Shown: piece by piece, positions 36,187-44,205 of the stretch | Layout of the letters: every line of letters starts with the position of its first letter | Numbering within the stretch: position 1 is the first letter of the stretch | Source: HIMB114 sp052048155 | GTDB lineage: Bacteria; Pseudomonadota; Alphaproteobacteria; Pelagibacterales; Pelagibacteraceae | Reading direction: 5' to 3' | Length of the DNA stretch: 64,000 nucleotides | NCBI RefSeq assembly: GCF_052048155.1 | Contig: NZ_JBNAIK010000006.1 | Location: 1-64,000, forward strand | The notes under the pieces: model-generated | Databases searched by the model: none | Seen by the model: the letters and a program-made list of their open reading frames with translations, nothing else | What the model was told of the DNA's origin: nothing | Program-made: the position numbers and the translations under genes

Positions 36187-37206
36187 TTATTGAATTGTAG
36201 TTAATTTTAGAGCCGAATTTCTTGTTAAATTATATTTATCTGGACTTAGAGGGACTAACCCAACATCAGTTAAATAACCTCTGGGCCCAGTTGCTTTTTT
36301 TGCAGTAAAGTCTTTTAAAAATTCATGAATACCCGGAACAACTCCAATATGAGCTTTTTTTACATAAAAGAATAATGGTCTTGCAATCGGATATGAGTAA
36401 TTTTGAATTCCCTCAAGTGATGGAACCACTCCATTCACTTTTGCTGCTTTAATTTTGTCTTTGTTAGCTACTAAGTAACTAAAACCAAATAAACCAAAAA
36501 GTTCTGGATCTGCGGAAAGTTTATTTACAATCAATGTATCATTCTCTCCTGCTTCAATAGCAAGTCCATCTTCTCTAAGTTTAACGCATGCTTTTTTTGC
36601 TTTTTTACCTGCAGCTTCATATGCAGCTTTTGCAGTTTTTGAACAACCTTTTGCCATCACTAATGAATTCCAAGCATCTCTTGTGCCTGATGTTGGAGGA
36701 GGTACCAAAATTTTTATTCCATAGTTTGGTAAAGATTTATCAATGTCACTCCATTTTTTATATGGATTAGCTACAAGCTTGCCATCTACATCAACATCAT
36801 GAGCCAATGCTCTCCATAAATGTTCTTTGGTAAAATTAGCATTTTTTGCTTTTACGGAATGTGCAAAAGATATGCCATCGTTACCAACGACTATTTCAAT
36901 TATATCTTTAACACCATTTTTTGAGCAAAGCTCTTTTTCGGAAGATTTGATTGCTCTTGACGCGTTTGTAATATCTGGATGGTTAGTTCCAACACCTGCA
37001 CAGAACAATTTCATTCCTCCACCAGTTCCTGTGCTTTCAATAACTGGTGTTTTAAATTTTCCTGATTTACCAAATCTCTCAGCAACTACGGTCGCATAAG
37101 GGTAAACTGTCGAAGAGCCTACAATTTTGATTTGATCTCTAGCAATTGCATTGGATACGAAAACAAATGATAGGATCAAAAAAAATAATGTTTTTAATTG
37201 TTTCAT
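36187..37206 (-). CDS. pstS: Phosphate ABC transporter substrate-binding protein
   Basis: A 339-residue periplasmic phosphate-binding protein with a signal peptide (LFFLILSFVFVSNAIA). IVGSSTVYPYATVVAERF contains the phosphate-binding Ser-Ser-Thr, STGTGGGMKLFCAGVG the second phosphate loop, and PPPTSGTRDAW the third with SGTRD. The C-terminal PDKYNLTR is conserved in alphaproteobacterial PstS. The ribosome site AAGGAAAA is strong for this genome. First gene of pstSCAB-phoU-phoB with a PHO-box-like site upstream. Confidence 0.96.
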   Translation of the reverse strand: MKQLKTLFFLILSFVFVSNAIARDQIKIVGSSTVYPYATVVAERFGKSGKFKTPVIESTGTGGGMKLFCAGVGTNHPDITNASRAIKSSEKELCSKNGVKDIIEIVVGNDGISFAHSVKAKNANFTKEHLWRALAHDVDVDGKLVANPYKKWSDIDKSLPNYGIKILVPPPTSGTRDAWNSLVMAKGCSKTAKAAYEAAGKKAKKACVKLREDGLAIEAGENDTLIVNKLSADPELFGLFGFSYLVANKDKIKAAKVNGVVPSLEGIQNYSYPIARPLFFYVKKAHIGVVPGIHEFLKDFTAKKATGPRGYLTDVGLVPLSPDKYNLTRNSALKLTTIQ

Positions 37207-37276
37207 TTTTTTTCCTTAAGTTATTAATTTTGGCTCTTTAATTAATAAATAGTGATGAAACTAATATTTAACTAAT

Positions 37277-37294
37277 GTTAAAGTTTTGTTACAA
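37277..37294 (-). promoter_or_regulatory. PHO-box-like site upstream of pstS
   Basis: On the minus strand TTGTAAC-AAAA-CTTTAAC forms a 7-4-7 direct repeat with 11-base periodicity, the PHO-box layout (consensus half-site CTGTCAT). It begins about 90 bases before the pstS ATG. Ten bases of it (TTGTAACAAA) recur upstream of phnD, and nearly so upstream of phoR. Confidence 0.6.
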
Positions 37295-37349
37295 TTTTTA
37301 TCTTAATGGTTGCAATTGAGTTTTTTAAAAGGTTAATAATTTAGGATTT

Positions 37350-37442
37350 TTAAACAATTAAAGTAATTGCCAATAACACCATACCAACAATTACAAGCAA
37401 AACAGGGACTGCTTTATTAAGGGGTAAATTTGAAAGACTCAT
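37350..37442 (-). CDS. Tiny single-helix membrane protein downstream of DoxX
   Basis: A 30-codon frame that starts MSLSNLPLNK and ends in one hydrophobic helix (AVPVLLVIVGMVLLAITLIV). Its ATG shares a base with the DoxX stop (TAATG), which is the standard coupling seen across this genome, and it ends in TAA. It fits a small membrane subunit or regulator of the DoxX-family protein. No homologue is recognised, and the coding status rests on coupling and composition alone. Confidence 0.45.
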   Translation of the reverse strand: MSLSNLPLNKAVPVLLVIVGMVLLAITLIV

Positions 37443-37903
37443 TAAAATTCTTTTGGCAACTGGTTATCAATTGAAAGTGTACTACCACCTCTTAATGTGA
37501 TTGCAATCATTATCAGCATCCACATTAATGGGTATTCATATCCACCTTTGACCCATAAAAATCCATTTTGAAAGTGCACAACAAAAGTTGCTACGAACAA
37601 GACTCCAACTAACTGTGCAGAAAAAATTCGTGTTAACAAACCAATTGCTACACAAATTCCACCAACAAATTCTATAATACCAACGTACCATGCAAAAAAA
37701 ACAGATGGTTCAATTGAAATAGATGAAAAAAACTTTGCAGTTCTTTCTATTCCGCCATCATTAAATAATTTTCCGTAACCATGAGGAATCATCATGACAC
37801 CAACTGCTATTCTTATAATTGGGTAAGCTAGTGGTCCAAGTAACTCATAAACTGGATCGAGTTTTCTAATGATATATCGTGATGTTCTGCTAACTGGTAT
37901 CAT
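37442..37903 (-). CDS. DoxX family membrane protein
   Basis: A 153-residue, four-helix DoxX-type protein: RIAVGVMMIPHGYGKLF (helix 1 with the family His-Gly), FFAWYVGIIEFVGGICVAIGLLTRI and FVVHFQNGFLWVKGGYEYPLMWM. Members associate with thiol redox or quinone processes, but no precise role can be given. ATG 37903 is preferred; extension to 37957 would run into the divergent ion-channel gene. Only 10 bases separate the two start codons. Confidence 0.82.
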   Translation of the reverse strand: MIPVSRTSRYIIRKLDPVYELLGPLAYPIIRIAVGVMMIPHGYGKLFNDGGIERTAKFFSSISIEPSVFFAWYVGIIEFVGGICVAIGLLTRIFSAQLVGVLFVATFVVHFQNGFLWVKGGYEYPLMWMLIMIAITLRGGSTLSIDNQLPKEF

Positions 37904-37913
37904 TTGATAATCA

Positions 37914-38345
37914 ATGTATATTACAAAAATGATTTGGTCGATCATTTTTACAGTCATTTTAGTAGCTTTAAGTTTAAAAATTCATGGTTTAACACTGAAT
38001 TATCTCAGTCAAAACACGGCAAAAAAGTTTATTTATAAAGACTTTGTAAAAATCTCTGCGTGTTTAATTGGGTCTCATTTAGTCCAAATTATCTTATTCG
38101 CTTTCTACTATTTCATGTCTTATCAGACTAATCCTGATCAAAATCTTTTTGGTGGAAACTTATCAGGTAACTTTTTAGACTTTTTTTATTATTCCATAAA
38201 TTGTTACACAACGCTTGGAACAGGAGATATTTTTGCAAATGGACCAATGCGCATTGCAACAGGTTTAGAGGCATTAATTGGACTAGTTCTTATCGCATGG
38301 ACGGCAACATTTAAGCTGAGTTATTTATTTAAAAATAAAAACTAA
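37914..38345 (+). CDS. Two-helix ion channel (potassium-channel-like pore domain)
   Basis: A 143-residue membrane protein. Two or three N-terminal helices precede a pore-loop module near the C-terminus: INCYTTLGTGDIFANGP, then the helix ATGLEALIGLVLIAWTATF. The TTLGTGDI stretch aligns with the K+ selectivity motif TVGYGD, with Thr in place of Tyr. It ends in a short basic tail without an RCK domain. ATG 37929 is an alternative start. The ion and the physiological role are not determined. Confidence 0.75.
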   Translation: MYITKMIWSIIFTVILVALSLKIHGLTLNYLSQNTAKKFIYKDFVKISACLIGSHLVQIILFAFYYFMSYQTNPDQNLFGGNLSGNFLDFFYYSINCYTTLGTGDIFANGPMRIATGLEALIGLVLIAWTATFKLSYLFKNKN

Positions 38346-38347
38346 AC

Positions 38348-38821
38348 TTAAGACTTAGGAATAAATTTTAAAGCAACACCGTTATTACAATATCGTTTGA
38401 AAGTTGGTCTTGGTCCATCATTAAAAACATGACCATGGTGACCTTTGCATGTTGCACAGTGGTATTCAGTTCTTGGATACAAAAGCTTAAAGTCGGTTTT
38501 TGTTTTTAAATTTCCTTTATAAAAATCAAAAAAAGATGGCCATCCTGTACCAGAGTCATATTTCATAGATGAATGAAAAAGCTTTGTATTACATGCAACA
38601 CAAACATATTCACCTTCACGCTTTTCGTTATTTAATGGACTTGTAAAAGGTCTTTCGGTACCCTCTTTTCTTAAAATTTTAAATTGTTCAGGCGTTAAAA
38701 TTTTTTCCCATTCCTCATCTGTTTTTATAATTTCTTTTAAAGCTGAAAAAACAGATGTTTGGCTAAAACCTATAACCAGTAGAGATTGTGCAATAATTTT
38801 TAAAAATGTTCTTTTGTTCAT
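38348..38821 (-). CDS. msrB: Peptide methionine-R-sulfoxide reductase, exported
   Basis: A 157-residue MsrB with an N-terminal signal-like segment (FLKIIAQSLLVIGFSQTSVFS), so probably periplasmic. Zinc Cys pairs are CVAC and CATC, GTGWPSF is the substrate pocket, and the catalytic Cys is in RYCNNGVALKF. It reduces methionine-R-sulfoxide in oxidised proteins. It follows the glycosyltransferase-like fusion without a gap. Confidence 0.93.
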   Translation of the reverse strand: MNKRTFLKIIAQSLLVIGFSQTSVFSALKEIIKTDEEWEKILTPEQFKILRKEGTERPFTSPLNNEKREGEYVCVACNTKLFHSSMKYDSGTGWPSFFDFYKGNLKTKTDFKLLYPRTEYHCATCKGHHGHVFNDGPRPTFKRYCNNGVALKFIPKS

Positions 38822-40147
38822 TTATGAATATTTTCTTTTATCAATAAATCCAATTAAATCACTTTGTTCTTTCGTCATTTTAGCATTTTTTAAAGCTGCA
38901 TACATAGATTGTAAATCATCTAAAGTATCTACGTCGACAAGTAAAAAATCGCTTTTCTTTAAATTATATAAATGTTTTGTAAAATCATTTAAAACTGTAC
39001 TTGAAGAATAATTCACTCTTGTAAATTCAGCTTCTAAATTTTTTAATTTAGTAGAAAAACAACAATACCCGCCATCCTTTGTACCAATGATGTAACTGTC
39101 AAATTTGGAAAGGTAATTTACAGAATCACTTAAATGTTTTGATGTGAGTTCTGGTATATCTGATCCAGATAAAACTATTCTATCCGCAAACGGTGCACAA
39201 ATTTCATAAACTTCATGCATCGACTTACCAATGTTTTCTTCATTAATATCTAGAATGCTAAATTTAGATAAACCTAATTCTTCAATGTAATCTCTATTTG
39301 GACTGTTATTAATAATAACGATTTTATTCCCATCTTTATCTAGAGATAAAATGTTTGATTTTACAATATTTAAACAATGAAGATTAAACTGATCAACTAG
39401 CCCTTGGTCTTTTAAAGTCTCTCTAAGTCTTGTTTTAGAGTCTTTCGATTTAGGATCTTTCATAAAAAAACAAAAAATATTCTCAATTTTATTTTGTTTA
39501 AATTTTCTGGCCTGAGTTATGGTTTTAAATAATGTCTTTGTTGTTTGCCAAAATGAACTTTCTTCATATTTTCTAGCTGAGGTAATAATTTCTCTGGTAA
39601 TTTCTTTAATTTCAATACCTAAAGCTTTAGCATCCCATACAAACTTGTGGTCTTCACCTTCTTTTAAACTTTCATCAAATCTACCAATTAAATTAAATAA
39701 ATTTTTATGAATTAAAAAAGACTGGTCTCCAAAGGGTAAATCAAAGTTTTTAGATCTAAAATTTGCACCAGATGCGTTAATAGTATTTTTTTTATTATCA
39801 AATGCGAGTTTAAAATAATTTAACTGTTTTTTTTGAACACGATCTAGGTCTTCTCTTTGAATTTTATCAATCTGACTATCAATATGTAAAAACCATAAAT
39901 AATTATTCTCAGCTTTTAAAGCTCCAGCGTTTAGTGATTTTCCTCGAGTTGAATTTGGAACTTTGACTAATTTATTAATATTTAAATTAATATCATTTAA
40001 CGCATCAATAGATAATTCGTTATCAGCATCAATGGCTAAAATGATTTCATGGCCTGAAAATTTATCTTTTAATTTTTTTAATAATGAAAAATCTTTTTCA
40101 TCTTTAGAGGCTATAACAATAATTGAAAATGTTTTATGTAGCGCCAC
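38822..40147 (-). CDS. Fusion of a GT2-like glycosyltransferase and a DUF2064 domain
   Basis: A 441-residue two-domain protein. Residues 1-220 resemble family 2 glycosyltransferases: SIIVIASKDEKD, the HIDSQI metal DxD-like site near residue 90, and the acceptor-side FDESLKEGEDHKFVWDAKALG (ED/H). Residues about 225-430 match DUF2064 (Rv-type glycosyltransferase-like): TRLRETLKDQG, SGSDIPELTSKHL and GTKDGGYCCF. In other bacteria the two are usually separate neighbouring genes. The start is GTG directly after the hupE stop. Substrates are unknown. Confidence 0.78.
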   Translation of the reverse strand: MALHKTFSIIVIASKDEKDFSLLKKLKDKFSGHEIILAIDADNELSIDALNDINLNINKLVKVPNSTRGKSLNAGALKAENNYLWFLHIDSQIDKIQREDLDRVQKKQLNYFKLAFDNKKNTINASGANFRSKNFDLPFGDQSFLIHKNLFNLIGRFDESLKEGEDHKFVWDAKALGIEIKEITREIITSARKYEESSFWQTTKTLFKTITQARKFKQNKIENIFCFFMKDPKSKDSKTRLRETLKDQGLVDQFNLHCLNIVKSNILSLDKDGNKIVIINNSPNRDYIEELGLSKFSILDINEENIGKSMHEVYEICAPFADRIVLSGSDIPELTSKHLSDSVNYLSKFDSYIIGTKDGGYCCFSTKLKNLEAEFTRVNYSSSTVLNDFTKHLYNLKKSDFLLVDVDTLDDLQSMYAALKNAKMTKEQSDLIGFIDKRKYS

Positions 40148-41260
40148 TTAAATCACTCTTTCAATAAACCAATATATACCCACTAAAGCTATTAATATTG
40201 ATAATGTGTTTGTAAAATATTTTTTATACCAAGGTTTTTCTTTTATCCAGTATGCAAAACCAAAATAGCAACCCACAATGACAAATAGCTGTCCTATCTC
40301 AACCCCAACATTAAATGAAATTAAACTCGTGATAAAATGAGCCTGTGACAATCCAATCTCACTTATAACACCTGCAAAACCAAGTCCGTGAAGTAGTCCA
40401 AAAACAAATACAACCATTGGTCTCCAAAGCGAGATATTTTTTAAAAAAATATTCTCAATTGCAACATATGCAATGGACAGGGCAATAATAGGTTCAACAA
40501 TCTGAGGTGAAATAGAGAGTATATTTAAAACTCCTAAAAAAATTGTAATTGTATGAGCGAGCGTAAAAGCAGAGACCTGGATTAATAACGGTTTAAATTT
40601 TGGCGAAAATAAAAATAAACCAATGACAAATAAAATATGATCAAGTCCTTTTGGAACAATATGCAGAAATCCAATAGTTAAATAATTATATATTTCTGCA
40701 AACAAATTTTGATCTTTGTTTTTTGTTATTGAAAAATTTTTTGAGACTGAATTGATTTTTAAATATTCAGTATAAACAATTTCTTTTTGAGGATTTGACA
40801 CTCTAAGAATAACCGGACCATAATCTTTTATCCAACCAAACTGTAAGTTATTTTTATCTATATTTGATCCAGAAATTTGAATTAAAGTCTCTCGTGAAAG
40901 ATTTAAATCTCCAATTTTTTCTATTTGAACATCATAAATTTCAAACGGTATTTTTAACTCATTTTGGTTTAAAGAAATGTTATCTTTAAAATTCACTAAA
41001 GATTTTTTAAATACTTCTAACAATTGTTCAGCAGGCAACTTTCTTAAACTGTTATAATAATCAGAATTTTTAGATTCATCGGTATCTGAATGTGACGGGT
41101 CAATATTAGCTAAAATAGCTTCTAAATTAAGTTGAATACTTAATTTAAAATTTAACTTATTATCTTTTTCAATAAATTGAAAATTTGCAATAGATGGTTT
41201 TAATTCATGAGAAAAAACTATAGAGGGAATAAATAGAAGAATAAATAGTAAACGCACCAT
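40148..41260 (-). CDS. HupE/UreJ-family membrane protein
   Basis: A 370-residue protein. A signal peptide (LLFILLFIPSIVFS) and a periplasmic beta-rich domain (about residues 18-180) are followed by six or seven helices. The HupE/UreJ signature lies in GLDHILFVIGLFLF, FTLAHTITIFL and HGLGFAGVI, whose His residues suit nickel or cobalt transport. It abuts the divergent DUF4198 gene, whose family also handles metal, so a metal uptake pair is likely (inference). The start codons of the two genes touch (CATATG). Confidence 0.85.
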   Translation of the reverse strand: MVRLLFILLFIPSIVFSHELKPSIANFQFIEKDNKLNFKLSIQLNLEAILANIDPSHSDTDESKNSDYYNSLRKLPAEQLLEVFKKSLVNFKDNISLNQNELKIPFEIYDVQIEKIGDLNLSRETLIQISGSNIDKNNLQFGWIKDYGPVILRVSNPQKEIVYTEYLKINSVSKNFSITKNKDQNLFAEIYNYLTIGFLHIVPKGLDHILFVIGLFLFSPKFKPLLIQVSAFTLAHTITIFLGVLNILSISPQIVEPIIALSIAYVAIENIFLKNISLWRPMVVFVFGLLHGLGFAGVISEIGLSQAHFITSLISFNVGVEIGQLFVIVGCYFGFAYWIKEKPWYKKYFTNTLSILIALVGIYWFIERVI

Positions 41261-42034
41261 ATGAAAATTTATTTAGCAGTAATATTATATTTTTTAATTA
41301 ATTCAAATTCATTGAATGCGCATGAGCTTTGGTTAGAAGCTGATCAATATCAATTAAAGGATAGTGAAAAGCTAATTGCAAATATCAAAGTCGGACAAGA
41401 TTTAGTGGGTGAGAGTTACCCTTATTTGTCACAAGAAACTGAGAAACTTTTTTTTATATCAAAAAAAGGTTTTAAAAAATTAAATCAAATCGATGGCGAT
41501 TACCCTGCAATACAACAATCTGTGAATTATAGTGGGATACAATATTTGTACTATCAGTCAAATAAAGAGTTTCTCAAATATCAAGATTATAAAACCTTTA
41601 TCGAATTTACAGATGAGTACAATTTAAGTTATGACAAGAGTAATAAAAATCCCCCAAGTGAAATTTATCAAAGATTTGCTAAAATAATTTTTAATGGTGA
41701 ACCAAATAGTTTTTTCAAAACAAAGAAAAATTTAGAATTTGAAATTATCAATCAAAATAACCCTTATGAAAATAATTTGTCAGAGATACAAATTCTTCTA
41801 AAGAATAAACCATTTATAAACAAAAAATTTGTTGTTTTTTTTAAAAATGAAAATACGTTTGAAAGAAAAATATATCAAACTGATTTAAACGGCTTTGCAA
41901 AAATAGAAAGTTTAAAAAAAGGACTATATTTGATAAGTGCTGTTGATTTAGAGAAGCTTAATTTAATAGAAAAAATTAAATATAAAGCAGATTATTTTAG
42001 CCGCTGGGCAAGCTTAACTTTTAGAAAAAACTAA
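41261..42034 (+). CDS. DUF4198-family periplasmic protein
   Basis: A 257-residue exported protein with signal peptide (LAVILYFLINSNSLNA) and a mature end starting HELWLEADQYQL, the hallmark of DUF4198 proteins; the first His after cleavage could bind metal. The C-terminal part has an Ig-like LNGFAKIESLKKGLYLI segment. Related proteins occur with nickel/cobalt transporters. It is divergent from the HupE/UreJ-like gene with no bases between the ATGs. The 3' end overlaps the DUF3047 gene by 4 bases. Confidence 0.75.
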   Translation: MKIYLAVILYFLINSNSLNAHELWLEADQYQLKDSEKLIANIKVGQDLVGESYPYLSQETEKLFFISKKGFKKLNQIDGDYPAIQQSVNYSGIQYLYYQSNKEFLKYQDYKTFIEFTDEYNLSYDKSNKNPPSEIYQRFAKIIFNGEPNSFFKTKKNLEFEIINQNNPYENNLSEIQILLKNKPFINKKFVVFFKNENTFERKIYQTDLNGFAKIESLKKGLYLISAVDLEKLNLIEKIKYKADYFSRWASLTFRKN

Positions 42035-42759
42035 TTAGAAAAATAAATATTTTTATAATACGAGACAGCTTTTTGTTTGGTATTATCTGTATCTGTCATA
42101 ATCGCAACGCCATCAATTTCTTCAAGTTCAAGATCTAAAAACTTTTTAAAATGCTCTTTAACGTTAAGTTTAACTGTAACCCATGAATTTACTTTTGTAT
42201 CAACTAGTGATGAAGCGACATAATCAATTATTTGTTTTCGGTAAGGACCCGTCCAATGGCTATTTGTTTTTTCATTGCTAGAAAAAACATAGTTCATCAC
42301 CTTTTTTTGCCAAGGTAAAGAGCCTGTTTCTTTTATTACTGATACACGAGCGGCAAAATCATGCCCTTTTTTACTATTTTCTTTTATACCAGGAATTCCC
42401 TGTTCAACCTTCCAGGTTATATTTAAAAAAGGTGTTTTGTTTAAATCTACTTTGATTTCTCGTCCAAGACCTGATGCTTGTCCTTCAGCCTCTGCCTTTA
42501 GGCAGCCATCGCTTTCTACTTTTAAATTAGCATCTGAACTATTTTTGCTTTTAAGTTTAAATAAATCAGAATTTTCTGAAGCAACACATGTACCATTTTG
42601 ATCTATTAAAATACTGTAATCAGTCTTCTTTTTTATACTGTGAGATTTAAGTTTTGATAGCTCTTCTTGTGTAAATTCGAAAATTACAACTTTTTCATTT
42701 GAATATGATTTGGAAGATAAAAAAATTAATAATACAAAAAAAAATAAAATATTTCTCAT
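42031..42759 (-). CDS. DUF3047-family exported protein
   Basis: A 242-residue protein with signal peptide (LFFFVLLIFLSSKSYS). The family pattern is recognisable in ITWKVEQGIP, GHDFAARVSVI, NYVFSSN, WVTVKLNVKEHF and the closing GVAIMTDTDNTKQKAVSYYKNIYF. The function of the family is not established. It follows the second aldehyde dehydrogenase with zero spacing and may share its transcript. Confidence 0.78.
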   Translation of the reverse strand: MRNILFFFVLLIFLSSKSYSNEKVVIFEFTQEELSKLKSHSIKKKTDYSILIDQNGTCVASENSDLFKLKSKNSSDANLKVESDGCLKAEAEGQASGLGREIKVDLNKTPFLNITWKVEQGIPGIKENSKKGHDFAARVSVIKETGSLPWQKKVMNYVFSSNEKTNSHWTGPYRKQIIDYVASSLVDTKVNSWVTVKLNVKEHFKKFLDLELEEIDGVAIMTDTDNTKQKAVSYYKNIYFSN

Positions 42760-44196
42760 TTACCACTCCATATTAATGTTTTTTATTCGTCCATAACTTT
42801 TCATCTCATCAAGGCATTCTTCAACGCCAATTCCACTTAATTTCCAACCACCAAAGGGAACTCCAGGGTATCTTCCTGCTGCATTAACCCAGATATAACC
42901 AGACTCAATTTGATCTGCTATATTTTTAGCTTTATCCATATCATTAGTTACAATATAGCCGGTTAAACCATATATCACGGAATTTGCCATTTTTATAACT
43001 TCCTCTTCATCATCCCATTCTAAAACTGAAACTACTGGACCAAAAATCTCTTCATTTGCAACGGTCATGTTTTGAGTCACATTATTTAAAACTGTTGGTC
43101 TAATAAAAAATCCGTCTTTTAATTTTTGATCTTCGATTTCATAACCACCTGTATATAGCTCAGCTCCTTCTTGAATTGCGCCATCAATATAAAATTTTAT
43201 TCTATCGTATTGTTTTTTTGACACTACAGGCCCTACATCTGTATCTTCTTCCCAAGGTAAGCCTATTTTTAACTTTTCAATTTTTTCTTTAAGAATTTCT
43301 AAGTATTTTTTTTTCAAAGATTTGTGAATGAAAACTCTAGTAGGCGACGTACAAGATTCTCCCTTGGCATCAAAACGCATTCCCTTTAGCGTAACTTCAA
43401 CAATTTTTTCCGGATCAGCATCACTAAATGCAATTAAAGGATTTTTTCCACCAAGTTCTAAGCTAACTTTTTTTAACAAACTTGATGCAGCCTCATTAAT
43501 TTTAATTCCAGTCTCAACAGAACAAATACCTGCTATCCTTCCAACATCAGGGTGCCTGACTAAATAATCTCCAACCTCATGATCTCCACAAATAATGTTC
43601 ACTAATCCATCAGGCAAAACATCTTTAATAACTTCTGAAAATTTTAAGGCAGATAATGGAGCCTGTTCAGAATTTTTTATAATAATGGCATTACCCATCA
43701 AAAGAGGTGCAGCTAATTTTTCTAAACACCATCTAAAAGGTCGATTAAATGCATTAATTTTTAAAACTATTCCGTAAGGTTGGTATTTGGTAATATTTGA
43801 ATGATTAATTTTATTTGAAAAAGTCTCATCTTTAATTTCATCTACATGATCACAAAAATACTTAACATTTTTTATAGCGGACTTAATATCATTACGAGCA
43901 AATCTGATTGTGTTACCAACATTATAACAATCTATTTTTGCATACGTTTCTAAATTTTTTTCTGCAATATCACAAAGTTGTAATATTTTTTTTGCTCTAT
44001 CTTTAATATTAATTTTAGCCCATTCCTTTTGGGCTTTTTTAGCACCAGCAATTGCTTGATCTAAAATATTTTTTGGAACAATTTTTACTTCAGATAATAT
44101 TTTTCCAGTTGCGGGATTAATAATTGGTAAACTTTTTCCTTCATCAAACCATTTTCCATCAACAAAGGATCCTTTTAAATTTAATTCATTTTCCAT
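42760..44196 (-). CDS. Aldehyde dehydrogenase, paralogue of the phosphonate-operon enzyme
   Basis: A 478-residue aldehyde dehydrogenase. VSLELGGKNPLIAF has the general base, GESCTSPTRV the catalytic Cys and NEEIFGPVVSV the cofactor Glu. The enzyme closely resembles the phnY-like protein at 20621-22063: 35 of 46 residues agree in the C-terminal stretch beginning GYIWVN, and both share the odd NxFNxPFRxC motif. The start is ATG 44196; a 44235 start would run through the tRNA gene. Substrate unknown. It begins 9 bases after the tRNA-Arg 3' end, so it may be cotranscribed with that tRNA. Confidence 0.83.
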   Translation of the reverse strand: MENELNLKGSFVDGKWFDEGKSLPIINPATGKILSEVKIVPKNILDQAIAGAKKAQKEWAKINIKDRAKKILQLCDIAEKNLETYAKIDCYNVGNTIRFARNDIKSAIKNVKYFCDHVDEIKDETFSNKINHSNITKYQPYGIVLKINAFNRPFRWCLEKLAAPLLMGNAIIIKNSEQAPLSALKFSEVIKDVLPDGLVNIICGDHEVGDYLVRHPDVGRIAGICSVETGIKINEAASSLLKKVSLELGGKNPLIAFSDADPEKIVEVTLKGMRFDAKGESCTSPTRVFIHKSLKKKYLEILKEKIEKLKIGLPWEEDTDVGPVVSKKQYDRIKFYIDGAIQEGAELYTGGYEIEDQKLKDGFFIRPTVLNNVTQNMTVANEEIFGPVVSVLEWDDEEEVIKMANSVIYGLTGYIVTNDMDKAKNIADQIESGYIWVNAAGRYPGVPFGGWKLSGIGVEECLDEMKSYGRIKNINMEW

Positions 44197-44205
44197 ATTT
44201 TCTAT

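Noticed and set aside
37904..37957. Longer N-terminus of the DoxX protein
   Set aside because: It would cover the start of the divergent channel gene, and the added residues do not resemble the family.
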